From: a virus
Reading direction: 5' to 3' (one strand)
Virus record (IMG/VR): IMGVR_UViG_3300027782_000037
Span: 93,277-157,276 of that record
DNA: 64,000 bases
The stretch's first letter is position 1, and each line of letters begins with the position of its first letter. Below the pieces are notes generated by a model. That model was not told the origin of the DNA. It was given only the letters and a program-made list of their open reading frames with translations, and ran no database searches. Made by a program: the position numbers and the translations under genes. This document shows, piece by piece, positions 52,272 to 61,365 of the stretch.

Positions 52272-52280
52272 GGACTAATC

Positions 52281-54131
52281 ATGGCAGCGACAACAACAGT
52301 ACTTCCTACAGTTAACATAGGTGACTTTCAGACTGCGGATCGATTGGCTACTCAGGCTGCACCAAACGTTAGACCCTCTGACTTAATGAGCGAAGGTGAC
52401 TTTCAGAGTGCGGATAGATTGGCTACGCAGACCGCGACTGCTAGACAGCCAGCAGGAACACCCAATACTTCAAACACCACCGCTGCTCCGGCCAAGGCAG
52501 ACGCTGCACCCAAGGGTGGCGCGGCAGTTTCGTACGTTGGGTTATGTGATGCAATGAATTCTTACGAAAAAAGTCTAGTTAAAGCTGGCGTAGTTGAGTT
52601 TGCCAATCAATATGATATACAATTTGTTCCTGCAAATAAATTAGCCAGTGCAAAAGTAGCACCAAAAGGTCCGACCGAGCTAGCCGCTAAATCTATGGCA
52701 AACTCAAACACCGCCGCCGCCAAGGTTGATTCAAGTAAAACTGCTGTTGACATGACATCACAAAGATTTACCTTGGTTGCGGGTGCGCAGATCATTCAGT
52801 TTATTAGTATGGTTTTACAAAATAGTACTTATATTACTAATCAACTAAAAGCAGTACAAGATCCTACTAAAGCGGACAAACAAGCTACCCCACAATCGCC
52901 TACTACTAAAACAACCGATTGGTTTAGAATTTCTGTTAGTGCAGTCCCGATAGGCACCACAAAAGATAAAAAAAGAAATGATTACCCTTATAAAATAACC
53001 TATCTTGTAACCACATATGCCATTAATCAAATGCAAAGTCAGTATTTCAATGATGCAAAATTTAGGGGCATACATAAATCATATAATTATTGGTTCACCG
53101 GCCAGAATACGCAAGTATTAAGATATGAACAGAGTTATAATACTCAATTCTTTTATGTAATGGGTAGTCGTAGCAAATTACAAGGTCCTCAAAATTCTAC
53201 ACAAACAGATGATATAGCGAAGATTATCGCCAAACCGCTGGGTGATCCGGCTAACATTCCGTCACAGCCTAACGCATCTATCCAAGGGTCAACCAATGAC
53301 GCCAATACACCAACAGCTACGGCTGCTGATTACCTGTATAGCATGGCAGATCAAGGTGTAGTTAAAATACAAATTGTTGGAGACCCGGCTTGGTTGTTAC
53401 AGGGAGAAGTGAAAGGAATAACTGCTAACAGCGTTAACTTTAATGGATTTTATCCTGATGGTAGCGTATGTTACGAAACACAAGAGGTAGTGTTTGCCAT
53501 TAATTTTAATGCTCCGGCAGATTACAATAGTGCATCGGGATCAGGTGGACCCGCCGGTGGCACTGGATTGATGGATACTATATCACGGTCTTCTCCGATT
53601 AATAGTGCCAGAGGATCGACACAGGCCAGTGCCGCATATAGAGCAACCACCATAAAAAGTACGTTTAGTAAAGGAAGTTTTACCCAAGAATTAGAAGGAA
53701 CTGCACTTACTAATTTAAATGCCAAACAAATAGCTGATGCAAGTAATGGTAGATCAGTCAAAGGGTCTGCCGGCGGCAATGGCGCAGTACGTTCCGATCC
53801 CAATGGCATTGCATCAGACTCAGACGCACCGGAATTGGCGAGCGGAGCATCACCCAAATCGGTGGCTGATCAGGTTAATGATTTTGAGAGTGGACTTCCA
53901 CCGGATACGTCAGCAGCACAATCTAATGATGTATCTATAGCATCAACCCGGCTGTCAAACCCTCCGGGGCCAACTACGTCTAACGGTATAGATGTGACAG
54001 ATCGTGATCCTATAGTAACTACTTCTACTCCGGGGGTTGGCCCACCCGCTACTGCTGCTGAACTACGCAACCTATTTCTAAATACTCCACCGTCAAACAA
54101 TCAGCAAACCTCGGCAGCAAGGGATCCATAA
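52281..54131 (+). CDS. Baseplate hub-like protein, C-terminal half
   Basis: 616 aa, with AAGGA seven bases before the ATG. The first ~80 residues are linker-like and contain GDFQTADRLATQ and a near repeat, GDFQSADRLATQ. Conserved part: GLCDAMNSYEKSLVKAGVVEFANQYDIQFVP, TSQRFTLVAGAQIIQFISMVLQNSTYITNQL, DWFRISVSAVPIG, KKRNDYPYKITYLVTTYAINQMQSQYF and FRGIHKSYNYWFTGQNTQVLRYEQSYNTQFF. A long Ser/Gly/Asn-rich tail of ~190 residues follows. It appears to complete the protein begun by the preceding gene. The stop overlaps the gp5 start (TAATG), consistent with a hub role next to the gp5 spike. Exact gp identity not established. Confidence 0.65.
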   Translation: MAATTTVLPTVNIGDFQTADRLATQAAPNVRPSDLMSEGDFQSADRLATQTATARQPAGTPNTSNTTAAPAKADAAPKGGAAVSYVGLCDAMNSYEKSLVKAGVVEFANQYDIQFVPANKLASAKVAPKGPTELAAKSMANSNTAAAKVDSSKTAVDMTSQRFTLVAGAQIIQFISMVLQNSTYITNQLKAVQDPTKADKQATPQSPTTKTTDWFRISVSAVPIGTTKDKKRNDYPYKITYLVTTYAINQMQSQYFNDAKFRGIHKSYNYWFTGQNTQVLRYEQSYNTQFFYVMGSRSKLQGPQNSTQTDDIAKIIAKPLGDPANIPSQPNASIQGSTNDANTPTATAADYLYSMADQGVVKIQIVGDPAWLLQGEVKGITANSVNFNGFYPDGSVCYETQEVVFAINFNAPADYNSASGSGGPAGGTGLMDTISRSSPINSARGSTQASAAYRATTIKSTFSKGSFTQELEGTALTNLNAKQIADASNGRSVKGSAGGNGAVRSDPNGIASDSDAPELASGASPKSVADQVNDFESGLPPDTSAAQSNDVSIASTRLSNPPGPTTSNGIDVTDRDPIVTTSTPGVGPPATAAELRNLFLNTPPSNNQQTSAARDP

Positions 54132-55645
54132 TGGCAATTAATGTAAACAAAACAACAGGCAAGAATTCGGCATACAACTTTGATAAAGGAAATATGCCCG
54201 CGGAGTTTGGGCCATATATCGGGGAAGTGGTTAATAATGTAGATCCCACACGCAGTGGTAGACTACAGGTATACATAACTCAATTCAGTGGCGGTGATAA
54301 GACAAACAAGTCACTATGGCGAACAGTATCTCCAATTCAACAACAAGGAGGGGCAACGCCTAAGACCAGTACGTCAACTGGTGTTGGCACATACGGCTCC
54401 ACCAACAATCAACAGAGTTATGGATCCGCTGCACCCGGTCCTGATATTGGCACACAGGTATTGTGTATATTTGTTGCAGGGCAGGGACTGGAAGGTTATT
54501 ATATAGGTATTATACCAACACAGGGCATTAATCATATGACTCCTGCTATTGGTGCAACCCCAGCGGCGGAACCACAGAATACAAACCAGTCTACATATTT
54601 CGCCAAGGCCCCGCAACTTCCTGTTTCTGAAATCAATAACGCGGAAGAAAATACCGCCATTACCGAGAATCCTAAGTTTTACGACCAGAAAAAACCGGTG
54701 CATAGCTACGCAGCCCAGGGATTATTTCAACAGGGTGTAGTTAATGATCCTATTCGTGGTCCTATAACTTCCTCCAGTCAAAGAGAAAGCCCCAGTACTG
54801 TTTCTGGTATGAGTACCCCGGGTAGACCCGTGTATAAAGGTGGGTACGATGATGCTACTGTTGTGCAGAAAGTTTCGTCAGGGTCAGTTCCTGCAGATTC
54901 GGTGGATATAGTAGGACGTAAGGGTGGACATTCTGTTGTTTTAGATGATGGTGATGCCAGCGGAAAAAATTCCATGGTACGATTCCGTACGGCCAAGGGA
55001 CATCAGGTTACATTAAGTGATGATGGCAACAATCTCTATATCGCCCATGCAAATGGACAAGTATGGTTAGAGTTCGGACAAGAAGGTACATTAGACGTAT
55101 ATACGACAAATTCTATCAATTTACGTACAGAAGGCACAATAAATCTACATGCTGACAAAGATTTTAATGTATGGGCCGGCGGAAACATCAACATGAAAAG
55201 TAATGTAGCCACCACCATGCAAAGTGAAGGTACATTTACCTGCGCCAACAAAGATGTATTGACTCTGTTTAGTCAAGCAACCATAGGAATCAAGAGTAGT
55301 GGTGCATTGACACTTGATGGTAAGACCAGTTCATGGAATGGTGGCGGCAGTTTAGCATTACAAGCAGGTACTATAGATTTAAATCCCGGATCTGCTGCGT
55401 CTGTAGCTATACCCCAGGGATTAGTGGAATATACTATGCCGGATAGCAGTTTTAATTCGTCGTCTGGCTGGGACGTAGCATCTGAGGGAGTTAAGAGTAT
55501 TGTTACTCGAGCACCTGCGCATGAACCTTGGCCTTATCATAATCAAGGGGTACAGGTAAATGTTAACTTGAGTGATGGCTCCAATTCAAGTCCACCTGGG
55601 GCACCCACAGTTCCCGCGGGCACATCAATAACTAAGACAGCATAA
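54131..55645 (+). CDS. gp5-like: Baseplate spike protein gp5-like, without lysozyme domain
   Basis: 504 aa. N-terminal OB-fold (~20-150): FGPYIGEVVNNVDPTRSGRLQVYITQF, SLWRTVSP, GPDIGTQVLCIFVAGQGLEGYYIGI. A linker of ~100 residues follows. Then DIVGRKGGHSVVLDDGD, MVRFRTAKGHQVTLSDDGNNLYIAHANGQVWLEFGQEG and VYTTNSINLRTEGTINLHADKDFNV, the strand repeats of the needle-like beta-helix found in gp5 and VgrG. T4 gp5 carries a lysozyme between OB-fold and needle; here that space has no recognisable lysozyme motif. The spike punctures the outer membrane when the sheath contracts. Family call good; missing enzyme is notable. Confidence 0.82.
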   Translation: MAINVNKTTGKNSAYNFDKGNMPAEFGPYIGEVVNNVDPTRSGRLQVYITQFSGGDKTNKSLWRTVSPIQQQGGATPKTSTSTGVGTYGSTNNQQSYGSAAPGPDIGTQVLCIFVAGQGLEGYYIGIIPTQGINHMTPAIGATPAAEPQNTNQSTYFAKAPQLPVSEINNAEENTAITENPKFYDQKKPVHSYAAQGLFQQGVVNDPIRGPITSSSQRESPSTVSGMSTPGRPVYKGGYDDATVVQKVSSGSVPADSVDIVGRKGGHSVVLDDGDASGKNSMVRFRTAKGHQVTLSDDGNNLYIAHANGQVWLEFGQEGTLDVYTTNSINLRTEGTINLHADKDFNVWAGGNINMKSNVATTMQSEGTFTCANKDVLTLFSQATIGIKSSGALTLDGKTSSWNGGGSLALQAGTIDLNPGSAASVAIPQGLVEYTMPDSSFNSSSGWDVASEGVKSIVTRAPAHEPWPYHNQGVQVNVNLSDGSNSSPPGAPTVPAGTSITKTA

Positions 55646-55646
55646 C

Positions 55647-57479
55647 ATGGCAATTTATAACTATACATTACCATCCGGGGCAACATTTCAAGTATCGGCT
55701 CCCTCTGGTACCACACAAGAAGAAGCAGATGATATTTTTTATTCGCAAGTAGCGGCAGGTACATTTGTTGGATATGATGTGGGTGACACCTTAATTAATC
55801 CCACACAAGCTCTGGAAAATTTTGGTATTACTCGACTACAACGCGGTACTGCGGGCGTGGATGATCAGACTTTGCTGGCTATTATATCTGGGCTACCGAT
55901 AGTTGCGTCACTTCCATCCTTAACCTCACAACCTGTTGCTAATCCAATAGACCAATCAAGTTATATACAAGTTACCAGTACGCCCACTGGTACAGTTAAC
56001 CTATCATTGCAAGCAGGCCAATTAACTCCGCAGCAAACACAGTCTTTAATGGCGCAAATGGCGGCAAATGCAAATAATACTCCTGATACATTTACCCAAG
56101 CTGATGGTATCGGATTATACGGGTTTAACTGTAATCAACTTGAGCAAGCCGGAATAGTTAAACCCGGTATGAGTCAATTATACTGTCCTCTTGATTCTAA
56201 TGGTAATAATCCCTCTAATTTTGTTAGTTTTATGACGTCACCAACACCCTGGACCGGATTATATGGCATTACCAGTATCAATGATCTGTTAAATGATGCA
56301 GGATTGCAAAATGAAATACAACAGGACTTATTGCAACAAACTTATGATCAATTGGTGTACAGCGGAGTAGTTGTACCCCCTAAACCAAAAGTCACCACCG
56401 CCAGTATCACCACAGGACTGGTATACAATTCCTCGGGCTCACTGCTGTCTGCTACTCCACTATCGTTATTGGTAATGGGACATAATGATTCAACAAGTCT
56501 ACAGAATTCCTTTCTAAGCACACTTGGTGCCGCTGGTAGCACGACAAATAATTTATTTTCTAACCTAGCCGGTACTCCCCTGGGAAGTGTACCCGCAGCT
56601 ATACAGAATTTTGGTACATCGGCGGTTGCGCAATATACTTCTGGCTTGGCATCATTATCCACTGGTGCGGTTGGGTTTGCTACAGGGGCATTGAATAGTG
56701 TTACTGCGGCTACCGGAGCGGTCGCTACACAATTGTCTGGATTGTCCTCAGGATTAGTTGGCGGTGCGGTTGCATCTGCGGCTAGTGTTATACAATCAAC
56801 AGTTAACGGAGATGTAGGTGCGTTGATGGCAGTGGGAAGTAAATACGGCACCAGTATTGCCAGTGCATGGTCCAGTACAACTGATTCAATATCCTCGTTG
56901 GGTGCATCGGTAACCACAGGAGTGGGATCGCTGGCCGCTGGGATTGGTAGTAGTGTATCAGGTTTAGCATCAAATATTACAGCATCCGCCGGTGCGTTAG
57001 CATCGGGAATACAAAGTCAAGTGACTGCGTTGTCATCGGGTATCAGTAGCCTAGCAAAATCTGCCCAAGCCAGCATTAACTTCAGTGATTTTTCTTTAAG
57101 TAGTTTAGTATCCAGGGTTCAACCAGCCGCAGGGTTCACAAACACAGTAAATCGAGCCACAGTTGACGCAGCAGTAACCCGAATTATAGGATCTCCACTA
57201 ATAACCCCACCGGTATATGCATTACCCTCAATACAGTCCTTGGGTACAGCATTAGACATTAAAACTGCACAAAACTTACTGGCAAAAACGCAATCTATTG
57301 CAAGTGGAGCTACTGGGCTAATAACTGGTATAACCGCCGGGGGAAAGAATCTAATACAAGGATCTCTATCACAAGTTCAATCGGTATTAAACTCAGCACA
57401 AGGGGTTCAACAAGCGGCCAACAATGTGGTTTCGCAAGCAAAACGATTGGGTAACAGCCTGTTACCCCCGGGCAACTAA
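55647..57479 (+). CDS. Structural protein of the baseplate operon, unknown role
   Basis: 610 aa. It begins MAIYNYTLPSGATFQVSAPSGTTQEEADDIFYSQVAAGTF, a small domain that recurs at the start of phage baseplate-region proteins. A middle part includes LYGFNCNQLEQAGIVKPG, WTGLYGITSINDLLND and QQTYDQLVYSGVV. The C-terminal ~270 residues are Ala/Ser/Gly-rich amphipathic helices (SSLGASVTTGVGSLAAGIGSSVSG) ending NSLLPPGN. It starts one base after gp5 and ends 19 bases before gp25, so it belongs to the baseplate transcript. Role unknown; a hub-internal or membrane-interacting protein is possible from the C-terminal composition. Confidence 0.6.
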   Translation: MAIYNYTLPSGATFQVSAPSGTTQEEADDIFYSQVAAGTFVGYDVGDTLINPTQALENFGITRLQRGTAGVDDQTLLAIISGLPIVASLPSLTSQPVANPIDQSSYIQVTSTPTGTVNLSLQAGQLTPQQTQSLMAQMAANANNTPDTFTQADGIGLYGFNCNQLEQAGIVKPGMSQLYCPLDSNGNNPSNFVSFMTSPTPWTGLYGITSINDLLNDAGLQNEIQQDLLQQTYDQLVYSGVVVPPKPKVTTASITTGLVYNSSGSLLSATPLSLLVMGHNDSTSLQNSFLSTLGAAGSTTNNLFSNLAGTPLGSVPAAIQNFGTSAVAQYTSGLASLSTGAVGFATGALNSVTAATGAVATQLSGLSSGLVGGAVASAASVIQSTVNGDVGALMAVGSKYGTSIASAWSSTTDSISSLGASVTTGVGSLAAGIGSSVSGLASNITASAGALASGIQSQVTALSSGISSLAKSAQASINFSDFSLSSLVSRVQPAAGFTNTVNRATVDAAVTRIIGSPLITPPVYALPSIQSLGTALDIKTAQNLLAKTQSIASGATGLITGITAGGKNLIQGSLSQVQSVLNSAQGVQQAANNVVSQAKRLGNSLLPPGN

Positions 57480-57498
57480 GTTAGGGTAAATACATATT

Positions 57499-57873
57499 AT
57501 GTCAACTTTTATTGGATTCTCAACAGTTAATAGAAACAAAAATTTTGTTTTAGTTGACGATGACCTGATCAAACAGGATTTATTAAACGCCTTTAATATT
57601 AGACAGGGTGAGTTAGTTGGTCGCCCGGGATATGGCACTTTAATCTGGAATTATTTGTTTGAAAATCAAACTGCCGAACTGGAAGCCGCTATTTACCGTG
57701 AAGTTCAACGTATTATTGGTGGTGATCCTAGACTATACCTAACTAATCTCTATATGTACCCCCAGGAGAATGGCATACGGCTGCAATTAGAGTTACAGAC
57801 TGTAGCTACTACTTCTCCACAAATATTATCTATTTTCTTTAATGAAACTTCACGTTCCGCTAGCTACTCTTAA
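57499..57873 (+). CDS. gp25: Baseplate wedge subunit gp25
   Basis: 124 aa, the expected size (T4 gp25 is 132). GPW/gp25 family: DDDLIKQDLLNAFNIRQGELVGRPGYGTLIWNYLFENQTAELEAAIYREVQRIIGGDPRL is diagnostic. It is a wedge component and sheath-assembly initiator, related to proteins of other contractile systems. No good Shine-Dalgarno; TAAATA lies nine bases before the ATG. Confidence 0.93.
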   Translation: MSTFIGFSTVNRNKNFVLVDDDLIKQDLLNAFNIRQGELVGRPGYGTLIWNYLFENQTAELEAAIYREVQRIIGGDPRLYLTNLYMYPQENGIRLQLELQTVATTSPQILSIFFNETSRSASYS

Positions 57874-57905
57874 CTCATAACATAATAATAGCATATTATC
57901 GGTAG

Positions 57906-57913
57906 GATAAATA
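57906..57913 (+). promoter_or_regulatory. Late-promoter-like box GATAAATA before gp6
   Basis: Plus-strand GATAAATAAT 20 bases upstream of the gp6 start in the 60-base gap after gp25; seven of eight positions match the T4 late consensus. Confidence 0.55.
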
Positions 57914-57933
57914 ATTGTAACATTGGAACGACC

Positions 57934-60900
57934 ATGGCTACATCTACAAGACAAACCGTATTATTTGGGGTTGAGGATTGGAAAAAGATCTATCAAACCT
58001 ATAGCGAAGGTGACTTTCAAAGTTACGACTTTGAAACATTGCGCAAGAGTTTTATAGATTACCTCCGGCAATATTATCCAGAAACATTCAATGATTATAT
58101 TGAATCTTCGGAATTCATTGCATTACTTGACGTCATAGCTTTTATGGGTCAAGCCCTGGCATTTCGCACGGATCTAAACACTCGCGAAAGTTATATTGAT
58201 ACTGCGGAACGCCGAGACAGCGTTATTAAACTGGCAAATCTAGTTTCCTATACACCACAACGCAATACCGCAGCTAGTGGTTATCTAAAAGTAAACTCGA
58301 TTGTGACTACAGAAAATGTGGCCGATTATAATGGTGTGAATCTAGCTAACATTACTGTTAATTGGGCAGATCCCAGTAATTTTGATTGGCAAGAACAATT
58401 TATTGCAATTATAAACGCATCTTTGGTCAATACACAATATATTGGTTCTCCAGGTAATGACCAAGTGCTATTGGGAGTAGATACACAAGAGTATACTATT
58501 AACCTAGTACCTGGATATCTTCCAGTGATCCCGTACACATCCACTGTTAATGGCGTTAGTATGCCATTTGAGGCAGTTAATTCTACGTCACTGGGTCAAA
58601 CATACATCTACGAACCACCACCATTACCCAATGGTCAGTTTAATATTTTATTCCGTAATGATCAGTTGGGATTTCAGTCAGCTAATACCGGTTTCTTTTT
58701 CTACTTTAAACAAGGTACACTATTAAACCAAGATTTTAATCTAGTGGAACAAGTGTCTAATCGTACTGTTGATATTAATGTGGAAGGGGTTAATAATACT
58801 GATGTATGGTTATATCAATTAGACAATCTTGGTAATGCAAGAACTATTTGGGGTAGAGTACCTTCAGTATATGCTGCCGCAGTTGAACAAATGACACCCT
58901 CAATACGTGACGTATATTCTGTAACCAGTCGTACTAACGATCAGATAACGTTAGTATTTGGTGATAATGTGTTTGCTACTATTCCCGTAGGCCAATTTAG
59001 AAATTATGTTCGTGCATCTAACGGATTGCAATATATTATTAACCCGGAAGAAATGCAGTCTGTTCAAATTCCCATCAGTTATGTTAGTCGTACTGGCCAA
59101 ATTGAAACAGTGACATTTAATTGTGGAATTACCAGCCCGGTGACTAATGCAGCACCGCGCGAAACTATTGATCAAATTAAACAACGTGCGCCTGCTCGTT
59201 ATTACACACAAAATCGTATGGTTAACGGAGAAGATTATACAAATTTCCCTTTCACCACATACAATTCTATCATTAAAAGTGCTGCTCTTAATCGCAGTTC
59301 TATTGGCACCAGCCGCTATTTAGATCTAGTGGATCCTACCGGCAAGTATTCATCAACTAATGTGTTTGCCGATGATGGTGCATTGTGGTATATTAATAAT
59401 ACTCCTGCCTTTAACTTTACCTATCAGACTACTAACGATATTAATAATGTTATTATAAATGAAATTACTCCGGTATTATTGAAAGACACTTTCAAACAAT
59501 TTTATTACGCTTACTTTCCTCGCCCTAGTTTAACAGCATTGAATTATTCTTGGCATGAAAGTACAACTATTGTAAATGAAACCACTGGTTATTTTCAAAA
59601 TAGCAGTGGTGTGCCTGTTCCTGTTGGTAGTACTGCTAGCAATAATGCCAAATACATTGTCGAAACTGCGTTGGTACAATTTGTGCCGCCTACTGGCTAT
59701 TATTTCAATAAAAATAATGAATTGCAGCCCGGGGTACCAACCTCAGATGGTGACCATTTATACATATGGGCAAGCCCCACCGCTATTGATGGTAATGGTA
59801 CTAATGAGGGGTTAGGAAACTTATTAGATGGCACAGGTCCAGTAGTATTGAATACTTATATTCCTACAGGTGCCATACCGGTACAGGTTATCCCGGTGTT
59901 GACAACACAATTTGGGTCGAGTGTGCAATCTGCTATTCTTAACCAGATTTATTTAAATCAAAATTTTGGGTTAGGTTACGACAGTACTGGGGCAATTACC
60001 GGCACTCCGTATACATGGTATCTTATCACCTCGGCCAATCTTGCAGTGAACGCAACCTGGAGCCAGCAATTTGCAGGCAATACTTCTGGTGCTAACTTAG
60101 ATTCAAGTTGGATGATTCAAGCAACTTATGATGGGTCACAATATACAGTTAAATCTCGCAGTCTTGAATATTACTTCGGTAGTGTATTAGAAGTTCGTTT
60201 CTTCTTTGAAACAGCGCAAGCAATCTATGACAGCCGTACCGGTACAGTTATTTCAGATTTTATTAAGGTATTGAGATCAAATAGCCAGGCAAATAGTAAT
60301 TTGCCACTGCTTGGGGATATCGCCCTTAACATTATTGCACAGCCTGTATTAAGTGACGGCTTAGTTGATGATTTTCAAGTAATAGTAGGATATGAAGATT
60401 ATAACAATAACGGTATTCCCACAGATCCTGATTTCTTCCAGGCAATCGTTGGCGTGGATCCTTCGGATACTACACTTCCGTTACCTTATGTTTATTTTCA
60501 ATTGACCACAGATTTTGATAATTTGCAACGTTATTTGTTACAGCCATCTGGTGTGGTTAATGATAGTTATGCTACATTACCAGAAATTCAAGTGGTTACT
60601 GAGCAATATACAACGGGCCAGGTATTTTATGCTTACCAAGAAAATTTATTTTATATATTGACACTAACATTAGCTGGTCAACGAATATTAACACTCACTG
60701 ACAGTTGGCAAGCACGAGTTGGTCGGCAAGATCTATATTTTCAATATCGTCATAACTCTTCACTAACTAATCTTATTGATCCGGGTAGTTCTAACATTAT
60801 TGATTTATATGTGGTAACTTTGGAATATTATACCGCCTATGTAGCATGGATACGTGATACAACCAACACGGTTGATCCACCATTGCCCCCGACTATTGAT

Positions 60901-61365
60901 GAATTAACTACAAATTATGCGGGATTACAAAACTACAAGATGATCAGTGATAATATGATTCTTAACAGTGTGGAATTTTTACCACTCTTTGGTAGCAAGG
61001 CTCCCGAAGCATTAAGAGCTACTATTAAGGTTATTCCTGCGGCAAATACTAATGCCAGTAATAATCAAATACAAAATCTTGTACTGGCCTCCATGAACGC
61101 ATATTTTGACATTGCCAACTGGAGTTTCGGACAAACATTTTATTTCTCAGAATTAGCCGCGTATATACATTCTCAAATAGGAACGTATGTGGCGTCAGTA
61201 GTGTTAGTTCCTCTCAATACACAAAAATCGTTTGGTGATTTGTATGAAATACAATGTGCTCCATATCAAATTTTTGTTAATGGTGCAACAATCAATAATA
61301 TTGAAGTTATACAAACATTGACCAGCACTAATTTACAAACTGCCCCTGGTAGTGGAGCAATTTAA
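57934..61365 (+). CDS. gp6: Baseplate wedge subunit gp6 (long form)
   Basis: 1,143 aa. The N-terminal ~150 residues are clear gp6: DFQSYDFETLRKSFIDYLRQYYPETFNDYIESSEFIALLDVIAFMGQALAFRTDLNTRESYIDTAERRDSVIKLANLVSYTP. Later TIDQIKQRAPARYYTQNRMVNGEDYTNFPF and a C-terminal domain (ALRATIKVIPAANTN, FSELAAYIHSQIGTYVASVVLVP) also fit baseplate J-like proteins. gp6 forms the ring that links the wedges. At 1,143 aa it is much longer than T4 gp6 (660), with extra middle parts including DWKD-type beta regions around 470-900. The stop overlaps the next start (TTTAATGG). Confidence 0.92.
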   Translation: MATSTRQTVLFGVEDWKKIYQTYSEGDFQSYDFETLRKSFIDYLRQYYPETFNDYIESSEFIALLDVIAFMGQALAFRTDLNTRESYIDTAERRDSVIKLANLVSYTPQRNTAASGYLKVNSIVTTENVADYNGVNLANITVNWADPSNFDWQEQFIAIINASLVNTQYIGSPGNDQVLLGVDTQEYTINLVPGYLPVIPYTSTVNGVSMPFEAVNSTSLGQTYIYEPPPLPNGQFNILFRNDQLGFQSANTGFFFYFKQGTLLNQDFNLVEQVSNRTVDINVEGVNNTDVWLYQLDNLGNARTIWGRVPSVYAAAVEQMTPSIRDVYSVTSRTNDQITLVFGDNVFATIPVGQFRNYVRASNGLQYIINPEEMQSVQIPISYVSRTGQIETVTFNCGITSPVTNAAPRETIDQIKQRAPARYYTQNRMVNGEDYTNFPFTTYNSIIKSAALNRSSIGTSRYLDLVDPTGKYSSTNVFADDGALWYINNTPAFNFTYQTTNDINNVIINEITPVLLKDTFKQFYYAYFPRPSLTALNYSWHESTTIVNETTGYFQNSSGVPVPVGSTASNNAKYIVETALVQFVPPTGYYFNKNNELQPGVPTSDGDHLYIWASPTAIDGNGTNEGLGNLLDGTGPVVLNTYIPTGAIPVQVIPVLTTQFGSSVQSAILNQIYLNQNFGLGYDSTGAITGTPYTWYLITSANLAVNATWSQQFAGNTSGANLDSSWMIQATYDGSQYTVKSRSLEYYFGSVLEVRFFFETAQAIYDSRTGTVISDFIKVLRSNSQANSNLPLLGDIALNIIAQPVLSDGLVDDFQVIVGYEDYNNNGIPTDPDFFQAIVGVDPSDTTLPLPYVYFQLTTDFDNLQRYLLQPSGVVNDSYATLPEIQVVTEQYTTGQVFYAYQENLFYILTLTLAGQRILTLTDSWQARVGRQDLYFQYRHNSSLTNLIDPGSSNIIDLYVVTLEYYTAYVAWIRDTTNTVDPPLPPTIDELTTNYAGLQNYKMISDNMILNSVEFLPLFGSKAPEALRATIKVIPAANTNASNNQIQNLVLASMNAYFDIANWSFGQTFYFSELAAYIHSQIGTYVASVVLVPLNTQKSFGDLYEIQCAPYQIFVNGATINNIEVIQTLTSTNLQTAPGSGAI

